Shown here piece after piece: positions 33,616-45,695 of a DNA stretch of 64,000 bases. Within the stretch, counting starts at the first letter, position 1; the number at the start of each line of letters is the position of its first letter. Under the pieces are notes generated by a model, which was not told where the DNA came from, did no database searches, and was given only the letters and a program-made list of their open reading frames with translations. A program made the position numbers and the translations under genes. This DNA is from Plantago major (Eukaryota > Streptophyta > Magnoliopsida > Lamiales > Plantaginaceae), in NCBI GenBank assembly GCA_026545765.1, contig CM048842.1:44897431-44961430 (forward strand). The letters are read 5' to 3'.

Positions 33616-34049
33616 GAAATTATATGTTTGGATTTTTCTTAATTGGAAAAATAGTTGGATATGATCCTTGAGTCCATGTATTAGATCCGCTCCATCTCCA
33701 ATCGGATCTAATCCGTTCACCTTTCAAAATGGATTGGATTGACGAATCCTGTCCAGGCAGGCTGAGATGCAACTCCTCTTCCAACTCCAATGGGTTATTA
33801 GTGGATCTATGCTGAAGTCCACTCTGAAAAGGAAATGTTGTCCAATTTAAAATAAGTCCAATATCCAACGATTCGTAAGCCTAATACCAAAATTTCCCTC
33901 AAACCCCTTTACGGCTTCGGGTTTACTGCATATCTTACTACTTATGATACTACTTGGCCCAATGAGAAGGCTGCACGTGGCCTAGAAACTAACAACACAA
34001 CAATAGCCTCTTCCTGTTAATTTAGTATTTTATAATTATAATTACTCCT
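33616..34049. other. Intergenic stretch with GGATC-rich words
   Basis: ATCGGATCTAATCCG and similar words recur at 33680-33720, as in degenerate hAT-type tracts. No gene seen. Confidence 0.3.
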
Positions 34050-34277
34050 ATTTTAATTGGGTTTGATTTTGGAGATATTTTATTTCTTTCTTCTTCTCCG
34101 ACGCCGGCATACTCCCATCGCCGCGCCAAAAGATTGAGATATCATCGCTATTCTCTCCGACACCGGCATAATCCCTCTTTCGCGAGCCTACTCCCATCGC
34201 TATTCTCTCCGACCTAAGCCGCGTCGTCATCGTGAAATCTTGGCATTTCAAATCCTCATTCCAGTATCCATTTTCAG
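34050..34277 (+). other. 5' UTR-like exon with splice donor
   Basis: A C/T-rich stretch, much richer in GC than its surroundings, contains two copies of CTATTCTCTCCGAC and ends CATTTTCAG|GTAATTTT. It looks like a plant 5' UTR exon, but no downstream coding exon on this strand is recognisable before the fold-back element at 34648. It may be a relic of a gene broken by insertions. Confidence 0.3.
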
Positions 34278-34647
34278 GTAATTTTTATGTTTTAGAAATT
34301 ACCCCATTTTGCTATGTACCATTGATACTAATTGGATTCTAAATTCCGTACATCGATTACGCTATTGTTTAGATCTTACTATTTCGTAATTCCCAATTCA
34401 ATTTTCTTCTTCTCTTGTAAGTTGTAATGGGTTCTTTGTATTGGAAGTCATTTCTGATTCATTGAAATGATGCTTACAATGAGTTGCATTTCTCTTTCAG
34501 TATTTTTGTATTTGTTACTCCTTTAAGTTTGTTGAACCAAAAACAGAGAATGACAGTCACTTGATATCTATCAGAATCAATAAAAATGATGCAAACTAAG
34601 TATTTTATTACTTTTTGATATCTTAATATGAAGAAGGGCGTTCTCAA
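34278..34647. other. Unassigned stretch after the UTR-like exon
   Basis: AT-rich and non-coding; may be intron of a lost gene. Nothing else recognised. Confidence 0.3.
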
Positions 34648-35761
34648 AATAAACCCTCATAGACAAACAATTACATTTAGGTCCAAAATTTTTTTTTACT
34701 GGGTCTTTGCCCTTATATCAGAATTTGCAAAACAAACACGCCCTTAAGGATAAAAAGTTAGGTTTTTGAGGGACACGTGTCAATTTGTCGTTAAAATATG
34801 AGACGTTTAATTAAAAAGTGTAAAATAATTTCAAAAAAAAAAATCTTATAAATTATAAGAAATAATTATATGTATTTTAAAATAAAAAATTATAAATTAA
34901 AATTAAGATTATTCTTTAAGGTGGATTGTATTTCGAGAATTATAATTCAATAAACTAGTTGTTAATTCTATTACTCCCTCCAATTTTTAATATAAGATGT
35001 TTTAGGGTTTTCACACAAATTAAGATAATTCTCTCTTCATCAATAGTTTTGGTAAACAAAGAAAATATAAATGTTACTCCTTCTTCTTCTTCTTCTTCTT
35101 CTTCTTCTTCTTTGTTTTCAACGAATCAAATTCCTCCTTTCTCTAAGTTTACAGAGTCTGTGAAATCTTTTGATTCTTTGCCAGAAAGAATTGTTTGTAA
35201 GTGAGGATTCAAAACTAATTTTGGTGAGGATCTATATGTGACGAGCAATATTTAGAGCTCAACAACTGCTCGTTGTGTGATTTTCTCATCTTGGTTGCAA
35301 CCACATTGAGCTGCTTCAGTTTTTCTACTTGTTGAGGGATTGGAGTTTTCTTTTATGATTGATTTTGGTGAGAAAAATCCATGCTCGAACAAGTAAGAAT
35401 CAATAGTGATAATTTGAATAATTAACAAATAATTATTAATAACAACTAGTTTGATGATTCTGGAAATTGAAACCAACTTTTCGTAATGTCAAAGAAAAAT
35501 TAATCTGAATTTTAATTTTTTTATTTTAAAATAAAAATATTTTTTAATGATTTTTTTTTCAAATTTATTTACAGTTAGGTAATATTTTGTTTCATTTAAT
35601 TACATTTTGGTCCACACGTGATATTCACGTGACAAGGTTGGCTAAGGCCTGTTTGATTCTGGAATATTGGAAAAGGCATAAGGGTAAACTCCAGGTTTTA
35701 GTTCACTTGTGGTCAAATTCGTGGACCAAAATGTAATTGTTTGTCTATAGAAGTTTATTAT
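34648..35761. mobile_element. Fold-back or Mutator-like element with long inverted arms
   Basis: AATAAACCCTCATAGACAAA at the left pairs with AATAAACTTCTATAGACAAA (reverse complement of the right end). Both continue CAATTACATTT(A/T)GGTCC. The arms extend inward with weaker similarity (…GCCCTTA…). The interior has a CTT microsatellite (35084-35113) and no transposase. No clean duplication is visible. Confidence 0.62.
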
Positions 35762-35814
35762 GTAATTAGATACGCTAATAAGGTAGTCAAAAGATATCTC
35801 AATTTCTCTTAATT

Positions 35815-36126
35815 TCAGCTTATCTCCCCTTCCTGAGCTATAGCCGCTGCATTGTTCATACTACATGTAGCTTCAAGCACTTGTTTCTCTAGTTCAATAG
35901 ATGCGTCACTTGGTTTCTTCGTTACTCTTGACACTAAAGAATTTTTAACTGCATAGCTAGTACCTACCGTTGGTTGTGTGATCTCTTTTCTATCAAACAT
36001 CACATCAACATCTTCTAGTGCCTTATACCTGATAGATTTAACAAACTCAAATGTGTCGTCGGCTCGTGAGTTGACTAAATATTCGACACAGATCTCGATA
36101 ATGCTCCCCAAATCTTGACTTCTCAT
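35815..36126 (-). pseudogene. Unrecognised 103-codon open frame, possible gene relic
   Basis: Reads MRSQDLGSIIEICVEYLVNS, then FEFVKSIRYKALEDVDVMFD and a tail with ELEKQVLEATCSMNNAAAIA. Composition and codon use look like a real, mostly helical protein, but I do not recognise the family and no flanking exons are visible. It is squeezed between a fold-back element and the LTR of a giant Copia. It could be a captured or stranded exon. Confidence 0.3.
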
Positions 36127-36225
36127 TTGCCTCCTTCATATTATTTGATGGTAAACTTGATGTTCCAAGAGGTTGTGGAGATAGGTCAATAATCCCTTTT
36201 TTTTGCAGATTTTATCCACCTTTTC

Positions 36226-37750
36226 TGTTAGGAATATCTGTTTAGATTTTGATCAGTAATCTAATGACTTATCTTAGCTCAGAAAGGTGGTTAGTACACT
36301 TGGTTCACTTGAACACTGTAAAAGAGGAAAATCACTAAGTATGATAGTCTAGCAAATCTTGTATAGGATGTTAGGTCTCTCAATGTAATTTTTTATTTCC
36401 ATAAAGAAGATCAAGAAGAATGCATCAAGCAGGAGAAGTTTGTTTTTAAAATGAAGTTTTGAAGACTGCACGAGATTGCTGAAGACAAAGGTTATCAGAT
36501 ACCTATGTCCAGATATCTTTGACAAACAAGTGTTTCTCAATGAACCAGCTTTGCAAAAGATATCTGAGAACGCAAGGTTTCTGAACGAGGAAAAGTGCCC
36601 ACAAACATCTAAACTCAGATACCTTGGATAAAACTATGTTTCTGGGAAACAATGTTTCAACAGGTATCTGGAGATGAGAAGGTCTCTGGAAAGGGACATG
36701 CAATGCTTCAGAAAAGAGACAAAAATAGTACAATGCAATAAATGCGCAGACAGAGACATCTGAACAAAAGAAGAAATCTCTGAAAAGAGACAACATCTTC
36801 TGCAGTACTATTTTCAGATATCAATAATTTGAATTTCATTAAGCCTAACGGATACTATTCAAACGGCATGATTTTCAACTATAAATATCATCACTTAGAA
36901 TGCTTGAAATACACACAGAACTCACAACAAGAACACTGAACACTATCTTTCAAACTCTCAAGCATACTACTTACCTTCAAGCTTACAGTTGCGACTAAGC
37001 TCTTGAATTCTAAGTAGCACAAAAGTTCTAAGTGTCCTGATCCTTAACAAGCATTGCTATCTGTGAAGGAGTTGAATCAAAAGATCAAGAATCTGAGATT
37101 CATTCTCTAGAACATTTATCATAGACTTGGGTCAGTAAAGAACATATCACCACACATTGTGAAGTGTGTTAAGTGACTCTTGTTCAAGAAGGTAGTATTA
37201 CATAACTGTAGAAGTTATTAATCTATCAAATCCTGACAAACTACCTTAATCAACACCTTAAACGACGTGGAGTACAGGAAGTACTTAGTTTTGGGAAACT
37301 AAGGAATAACTCCAAGGTTACTGAGCATAGGAAGTACTTAGTTTGGGAAACTAAGGAATAGCTCAAAGGTTTCTGAGTACAGGAAGTACTTGGCTGAGAA
37401 AGCCGGGGAATAACTCAGGGGGAACACTTGGTTGGGAACCTAGTGTATTTAGGAATCGAGAGAAGATATTTGTAAGGTTAACTCAATTATCTGTCTTAGT
37501 GGATTCTAGGTCTGAGAAGGGCCGAAGTGGATTAGTTGAAGGATTACGCCACCTTCAGATACCACTATAAAGACTTGTGTTATTTAATTTCTGCAATTTA
37601 TTACTTGCTTTATTTACTTGGCTAAGTATTTACACATATCTTGCTGAGGACGTGCACTTATCACAAAAAGTCTTCCGCTCTCTGAAAATAAGTATCAGAT
37701 ATCTTCATAGATATCTGAGAAATTGTGTTTATCGACAAAAGTTTGAAAAA
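36226..37750 (+). repeat. LTR sequence of the plus-strand SIRE element
   Basis: Begins TGTTAGGAATATC, as do the minus-strand element's LTRs read on their own strand, and shares with them GTTCACTTGAACA(C/T)TGTAAAAGAGGAAA, GAAGTACTT and TTTATCGACAAAAGTTT. It is rich in CAGATATCTGAG words that the other element's LTRs lack. The LTR is clearly diverged, so the two elements belong to different subfamilies. Confidence 0.75.
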
Positions 37751-37838
37751 CACTAATCCAAAGTGGCATTTTGATAGCGGGTGTGGGAAGCACATGATAG
37801 GAGACAAAGCAAATCTGATTAACTACAGAAAATGCAAT

Positions 37839-39256
37839 TGTTGGTCCAGATAACGGCAAAGTAAAAGACTGGGGGGGGGGGGGGGGTGAATAGTCTTTTA
37901 AAACTTTTGTCGATAAACACAGTTTCTCAGAAACCTGGGGGGTTTCTGATACTTAGATTCAGATCGCGGAAGACTTTAAGATAGGTAAGTGCAGAAACAA
38001 TAAGTATGTGTGTGTGCTTTGCTGAAAGATAAATACAGAAAGGTAAATAACACAGCAAGTATAGTGGTATCTGGAGGTGGCGTAATCCTCCAACTAATCC
38101 ACTTAGGTCTTTCTGAGACCTAGAATTCACTAGAACAGATAATTGAGTTCACCTTACAAAAATCCTATTCTAAGATTCTCAAACAATTGGTTCCCAACCA
38201 AATGTTCCCCCCCGAGTTATTCCCCAGCTCCTAGAGCTAAGTACTTCCTCTACTCAGATAACCTTGGAGTTATTCCTTGATTTCCCAAATCAAGTACTTC
38301 CTCTACTCCACGCCTTGATGGTGTTGGTTATAAGGTTTGTCAGAGAGGCTTCTTGTATAATTTTTCAGTTATGTTTCCAGAGAGCCTAATAGAACAAGAC
38401 TACTTAATACACTTGTTCAGTGTATGGCAATCTGCTCTTTACTGACCCAAGTAATTGATGTCCGTTCTGGAGAATGAGCTTCAGAAAGTTTATCTGATAG
38501 TTCAACTCTTTCACGAATAACAATCTCTTGTTAAGGTTCGTGACAACTTAGAACTACTAGTGATTCTTCAAGACACAAAAGCTTTCAGAAGGGTAGTAGA
38601 GTGCTTGAGAGAATACTTTGCTAGATTGTAAGTTTGCAAGTTAGATCGTTCTTGGTCGTATTTCTCAAAGATCTAAGTGTGTGATATTTATAGATGAATT
38701 AGAGAGTCGTTGGGATGTTATCCGTTAGACACAATTCAAATTCAGTCTATACTTATCTTGAAATGAGTACTCAGAAGTCCTTGTCTCATATCTCAGAGAG
38801 AACTGTGCTTTAGCGGCTTTTCTGCCGATGCAATTAATGCACATGTACTATTTCTTGTCCTCTAGTCTTCAACGGATACATTAGCCTTTCTGATGGCTTG
38901 CATGCTCCATACTCATGATGTCATATGTTCCAGAATCATGTTTCAAAAGTAACTAAATGCACTTAAGAAAGGATTAAGGACATAGTCTTTCCGAGTGAGA
39001 CTAAACCTTGGTGTCTTCATAAATCTTGTGCAATCTCCGGTCTTGTAATCTTCAGAAAAGCTCCATTACTAGGATTGATCTTCATGGAAATAAAAATTAC
39101 ACTCAGAGACCTATAATACAAGATTTACTAGACTAATCATACTCAGTGATTTCCTCTTTTACAATGTTCAAGTGAACCAAGAGTACTTTAATCACCTTTC
39201 TGGCTAAGATAAGAACATGTGATGAATGATCAAAATACTAACTGATATTCCTAACA
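37839..39256 (-). repeat. 3' LTR of the minus-strand SIRE element
   Basis: A direct repeat of 52780-54207. It contains a 16-G run (37871-37886 on the plus strand) that is shorter in the partner LTR, and the word TTTCTGA/TCAGAAA many times. The boundary TGTTGG…CTAACA is supported by the GCAAT duplication on the outside and the purine tract on the inside. Confidence 0.92.
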
Positions 39257-39753
39257 AATTTCCCCCTTTTTGATTAGTCATAATGACTATCTTTTAAGTC
39301 CTATTACAAATTTGTAATCCTGGAAGAGAAAACAATCCACCACTTAATCATTTCAAATGATATTCAATTTTAGTTGAATTAAGTGCAGAAAGTAAACATC
39401 AACCAAATCACAAGAAGTGACCTTTGCTGATAAGTTGTCATCTATTAGAGTGTATCTGAGAGTATGATCTTCAGATAGGTACAGATTACAGAATGAGATG
39501 CAACTTTTACAAATAGATAAAGTTTAGAAACAAAGAGCAAGATTACAAAAGTAACAAAACATACTAAGTAAATTAGAACAACAGGAGAGTCCAAGCTCCA
39601 AGTAAACATTCTAAGATACTAGTCTTCAAGTCATCAAAAATAACTTAGTTCGTAAACCCAAGTTCTTCAAAGACCCTTTCTGGATTAGTTGACATAATCA
39701 TCCACTTTTCTGCATTCTTGGATATAGTCATAAAGTATCCTTCTGACAGAAAG

Positions 39754-42700
39754 TTATGTCTTTCTGGATAAGATACAAATTTCATGGTAACTCTTGCCAA
39801 GATTGTAGTTTTTCTTCAGAAAGTGTTTGACCCAGTAGTATTTTCCCCAGACCCAGGCATGGTCTACTTGCAGCTTAGATAGGTTGAAATACTTGTATAT
39901 TTCTTCCAGATAGTGAATATCATCTAGATATTCATCCTTTGTCATGTAGAATGACTCATAAGGATGAACACCTAGCTTGTTCTGCTTATTGTAGCTACCA
40001 TCCAGTTTTCTTGTCTTGTGCACATCTTCTGGCTTGGGGTAAGGACAAGGAAAAGAAAGGTCCATCTTTCTGGCATCATTTCTCTTTTCAACCTCAAAGT
40101 TTAGCCAGGCATGAAGGTGCTCATGTTTTAGCAAATTGGCTTGCCTTCACTCCATTTTAGGATCTGGTTGAATATGGGAGTTGGAAACTTATCATTGACA
40201 AGTAGATGTTGCAGTTCCAGAATCCAATACCCTTTCTTGTTCAGAATGCACCTATATGAAGACTCTTCATTACTGGTCTTCACATACTCAATGTGGACAT
40301 CAGTTGGCTTTTCTTGAAGAGTTTATTTGTTTGCTCTGCCAAACTGAATATCCCTTCTAGCCTTTCTGTTAGGTGGCCTTCTGTCAGGAGATCCTGTGAC
40401 TCTTTCTTCCTGCCTTGGGGCTGTGCTGGTGGAAGTCCCTTGAATTCACTTGGTGCTGGTTCTAATGGCCTTGCTGCCAGAGGAGGTTGTAAGGGGCTTG
40501 CTTGCCTTCTTCTTTTGTGAATTGGATGCTCATCTGTATCAGATTCATCCTCATCATCATCATTGATGTTCTAGTTGTGAGGCTTGCAGCTCTCTTGACC
40601 TCTTATCTCACCTTCTTCTTGATTTTCTTCTTCAGAAGCTTTCTGGTTGTTCCCATCTGAGATCCTAAGGGACTTGGTACCGCTAGTGACCATACTTCTC
40701 AGCTTTCTGGGCTGGTTGATCTGGAACAACTTCTTCAGCAGGGGTGTCTCCAGTGGTGTCCTTAATGACTAGTTGACTTGAGGAGGGGAGATTTGATTGT
40801 TTTCTTTTTCTTCCTCTGCCTTTCTGAGGCATCTCTCCTTCCCCCTTAGTCATGAATGACTGACTCATGATAGCATAAGCTTCAGAGAGTGATTCAAAGT
40901 TCTTCTGGAGGTTGTTATGCACCCTGACCAATTCTTGGATTTCTTCTTTCATGTCCTTGTTTTGCCTAACCAACACTTGCTCTTTTCTGTTGAGCTCTTC
41001 AAGAGGCCTTAGAATAGCCTCAGCTTGTTGAGTAGCATAAGTAGCATCTACTAGTGCTTGGTTGGCATTGTTGCAGTCTTCTTCCCTGATCAGAGCTAAG
41101 TCTTTCTGAGAGAGAGCTATGCTGGTTGCTCTATTTAGCAATGCAGCAGCCAAATCTTTCATCTCTTTTGGGACTGACTGTAGGACTTGGTTGTCTTGAG
41201 CAACAAGTCTGTCTCTTAGTTCCAAGAAAACAGCTGTTCTGGACCTGTGCTCATCACTTCTTGATGCACCTGGAGCAGAGAAAATTTGAGGAGCCAGAAG
41301 GGCTAGCTTTTCCTGAGTGATTAGCCTCTCATCTTCTGCTTGGGAGATCAAGTTTGGGTTTATTTCAGCATCACGCTCATAATCCTTTTCTTGGATTGTT
41401 TGCAGAGTGGCAATCTTTTGTTTGCCTTTGAGTATGCTGGCCTTCTGAGAAGTAGAAGGTCTTTCTGATGCAGTCTTAGCATAATGCTCTTCATCATCAT
41501 TGTCATCCATGGCATCTATCTCAGCAGCAGTGACAACGATGGCATTTTTCAACAACCTTTGCTCATCTAGGAGTGCCAGTTCCTTAGCATTAGCTTCTCT
41601 GAGCTTTTCAAGTTTGGCTTCCTTTTCTTCAATAAGAGCTTGACACTCTAAGTTGATTCTCTTCTCCTCTTCCAACTTAACCGAGTTGTTTAACTCGAAC
41701 TCGGGTCGTGATTTCTTCAATTGTGTCTTGTTCAAATTGTTGGGTATTGATGAGACTTTGGTGGTGATGATGATGGGCTTTCGAGCATTGGAAGGAGTAG
41801 CCTTTCGCACTTCCTTTGCTAACTTTCTCGAATCCCGCCGCTTCTGTGTTGGGATCATCATTCGATCATCATCATCATCATCATCCTTTTCTTGTCTTCT
41901 TGACTTGGATGCTCGAAGGAGGTTCTTGGTAGTCATTCTCATCGCTTCCTCCTCATCTTGAAACCAGGTTTATCACTTTAGGAAGTGTGATCATCCTCCC
42001 ATTTACTTCTTGTTGCTCAGAAGGGTAGGTTGTGAGCTTGCTGGGTAAGGCAGGAGGGTCACCATCTGCTCTTGGGTTTGAGCATCAGCAGCTTGAAAGT
42101 CTGCTAGGAGTCTTTGTGCTACTTCATTTAAGAAGTTATCATCCATCAGAATGGCAAAAGAATATGATTCTGTGGGAAACATAGCATGGATATGGTCTTC
42201 CAGATTGATTGCTATGGCCCTTTTCTCTGGGATGTCAATTACTCTTGCAATTTCAGAAAGATCGGCCTTCCGAAGTTTACGCCATCGTTCAAGCACTTTA
42301 GATGTTTCTTGAGAGTGTGCTTCTTAAAGGCTTGGAGTAAGTTAAGTGGCACTAGACTTTGAGTCTGAAAGAAAGGGATCAAGTTAGTTTTGTTCAAACT
42401 ACTTGTGTTAGTATCTGTGTGCAAAAGTAAGCTCGAGCATACCCGTAGAAACACTAGCTCATTTGCTCGACTTCGCTTGTTTGGGCACATAGGCCTCAGA
42501 TACCTTGATGTGAGGAGAAGTCTGATCCTCAGCATCCTTTCTTTCTGATTGAACCTGAGAAATAGAATCAAATATGTTTAGAAACTTGTTATCAGAAAAG
42601 ATAAGTGAAAAAAATGCTTTCTGAGACTTCACTTACTTCCAAGTGAGGAAGCTCAGTGGCATCTTTCTCAGAAACCTTGGGGGTTTCTGGAACCTTTTCT

Positions 42701-44780
42701 TCACATACTGCTTGTTCAGCAGTTTTAGTTTCTCTTGGAGGAGATAAGATCACATTCTCTCCGTCCAAGTGTTCTTCTGATTGAGCCTGTAAGATAGAAC
42801 AAACATATTGATTAAGTAGTGAATTTTACCAAAATTTTCTTAAGGAAAGTTTACTGATACTTACCTTCTCAACAGAAGGCTCAGTAACTACTTCCTCAGA
42901 GTGTTTTTCAGCCTCTGGAAACTCTTGGTGTTGGGGTGTTGGTTCCACCTCCACTACTTTCTCAGTTGTAGCCTAATAAGAGACATTTAAGAATATCAGA
43001 ACATAAGATTAGAGCAATTTTAAGTTAGTTATTTCTTGTTCAGAGATAACTTTACTACCTGTGGAATGTGCTCTTCTTGATGTTCCGAGGTTGAGTAACC
43101 TCTTCTTGATTCAAGGAGTGGACAAGTTTTCTTCCCCAAATTGTGTCTCCAAGTTGGCTCAGAATAAATGAAGCTTATGAGTAACAAGTTAACATTTTAA
43201 TGTTGACAAGTTAGATACAAACTACTTTTGTTACCTGAATAGAGTCAGGCTGAGTTTGGGTCTCTTGGACTAGTGGAGTTTCCACAGCCTCTCTTTGCTC
43301 ATTGTTGGTCTCCTCTACAATATCTTTCTGAGTCTCCATCTCAGTTTGATCCTTTCTGAGAGTTGAGCTCTCTCGGAAGGTTGAGGAACCTGCAAGAACA
43401 GTGGTTTTCTTTAGCCACATTAAGTCTTGGCATTGTGAATGTGGAAGCAATGTCAACATCTTCCATCACTCTATCTTCCTCATCCAGCCTTCTTCTTCCT
43501 CACGGATGAGGGGCTCCTTTCTTTCTGAGGGGCTGAGCTTGATGCTCCTCCATGGGTCTCAATCCTGGACTTTTTGAATACTTGTGTAAGTACTACATCA
43601 TCATCAGAGTCACTGTCCAGATTGGGAGCTGACCCATCTATGATATTTCTATCATTTCGAGCAAATGCCTCTGTAATTCTTGGGGCTTTCGTGTTGCTTT
43701 TTCCGTCGAACAACATCTTCCGAGATCTTATCTTGAAGGTTGTGCTTTTGTACACTTTGGACTTAGAGGCTCTCTTGCTTTGAGTCCTCTTTCTCGGGTA
43801 ATCGGAGGTCGAAAGGAGCTTGCTTTGAGACCTCTTCACCTTCTTTGGCGACTTCAAGCTCTTCCGCTTTCTCAAAAGAAAATTCTCTCCTTTTCTTCAA
43901 AGGCATGTCCGAAAAGAGAGTTGGTGATCGGGTTTTTGTCTCTTTCGAGAGTTATTCCATTGTTTCGAATGTAGCAAATTCGAGACCAAATGCATATCGC
44001 CTTTGTCTCGGCAAGGCCATTGATGATTTTAGGCTCAAATTCCTCAATGTGCCCAAGAAATTTGTCAAGGCGTATTTCCCCAATTAAAGTGGGTTTCACG
44101 CCTTCATGCTTCTTATTCGTAAGATGCATCATCATCCATCTCCATGCTTATTTGGTCTACTCCACCTTTGTTGCCATCAAATCAACGGACGTAATGAGAG
44201 CCAAAGTACTCCGGTGTTTCGAGATGACCGTTCGATGGCTTTCGAACAAAGTTTCTTGGGCAACCCTTTGCATTTTCAACTGGATTGCCTCAAATAGCTC
44301 CTTAACACTTTGAATCATGGAGGCATCCCCGATGTTGATGTCGCCGATTGTTCCTCGATTTTCAATCGAATAAGTTGCGTAAAGTCTTGCGATCAGGACA
44401 ATTTCTTGTCCTTGAACTTCATCTGCATGTACTTCTCTTCTACATCATTCACAACTTTTGTGAAGATTTTGGAGTTGTTGTAGAACTCCAACACATCCAA
44501 GGTGGATAGTCCACTGGTGCAAAGACACGAAACTTGTAGATATGGGAACTTTTCAACATTCCCAATATCGCTTATCTCGCTTTTGAAGAAATGACCGCAG
44601 AAACATATTTCTTCACAAGAAAAGCTCCCAATTCATCTTGTGACTTGGATTCCAAATCGGAAGGGGTAACTCTCCTAGAAGGCGTTTATTCAACACCTGA
44701 GTTCATTTCCTCCTTGCTTTTCGCCAGGAGCGTATGATGACCTTAGGTTCTTAGTGGTCATCTTCTTTGGTGCCATCTCT
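39754..44780 (-). CDS. Accessory (env-like position) coding region of the minus-strand SIRE
   Basis: This region follows pol, where SIRE elements carry an envelope-like or unknown gene. Part 1 (about 44780-43900) starts MAPKKMTTKNL. Part 2 (about 43870-42550) is charged and low-complexity, with short coding-like blocks between AT-rich gaps. Part 3 (about 42300-40690) includes WRKLRKADLSEIARVIDIPE, then long acidic/coiled-coil sequence (EEKEAKLEKLREANAKELAL). Part 4 (40134-39754) has AWLNFEVEKRNDARKMDLSF and YKYFNLSKLQVDHAWVWGKY. No convincing signal peptide or membrane segment is seen, so envelope function is not supported. Broken; fossil. Confidence 0.6.
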
Positions 44781-45695
44781 TATATATAGTCTTTGAGTGA
44801 GTGTTTACAGATGGGTTTTGCAAGAATAACCGAGATTAGTCTATCTTTTCAGAAGACTAAGCACAAGAAGTTGAGTTGCAGAAGAAGTTTTGCAGAAAAC
44901 TTGAGAGGTTTTGCTATTTTGATGCAAGTATGAAATTTCGGATTTGGTAAAAGTGTTTGTCTTTTGCCCAATTCCTATAGATATAGCGTATAAACGCATA
45001 TAGATACAACATACATATAATCGAGTATGAATGTGTGTCTTTGTATCTGCATAAGCGTGGTATCACACACGCTTTCTCATCAATACGCCTCAATTTCTAA
45101 ATGTACATATTACTTGCTTTGTTTTAATCTCAGCCATTGAGATCAAACGTTTATACATCAAGGGCTTATATTGAATATCTTGTAATGATATCAATCAACA
45201 AATGGTATTGTGCCGATTTGATGGATTTTTGACAAGTTACATCCATTATGTCACTTAATAAAGAGTAAGAACACTCAATCGTTTGAACTTTATCATTCTG
45301 AGTATCAAGTCCATGTCTTTATATTATTTATCATGAAAATGGCAAAAATACAAGACATTGGATATGTTTGACTCCCAGAACTTATGTTTTTCGGGCTTTA
45401 TGTGTCTTTTCTCTTTATGACTAAATAGTTTCCTGAATTCAAGAATCAAAAACTTCAGTTGTTTGAATGTATTTGACCCACTCTTAGTAAGTAAGTTCTA
45501 GTCTTATTTACTCATTGAGTGTGTACCAACCTTTGCCTTTCTGGATACCTGCTTCGAATGTTTTGCCTTTCTGAGTGTTGCTACTCAGAAATCTTTGCAT
45601 CACTTCTTAACAACTTGGCTTTATGAGAGCATGTTCTCAGAGGCCTACTTCTTTTCTACCTTGCTTACTCAGACTTTAGAGATTCAGGACATTTT

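Noticed and set aside
43574-44313. Plus-strand open frames in the SIRE accessory region
   Set aside because: Antisense shadows of the minus-strand coding sequence.
39754-44780. Envelope glycoprotein encoded by the SIRE accessory region
   Set aside because: Position fits the label env-like, but I saw no signal peptide, no clear transmembrane segment and no cleavage motif, so the function is left open.
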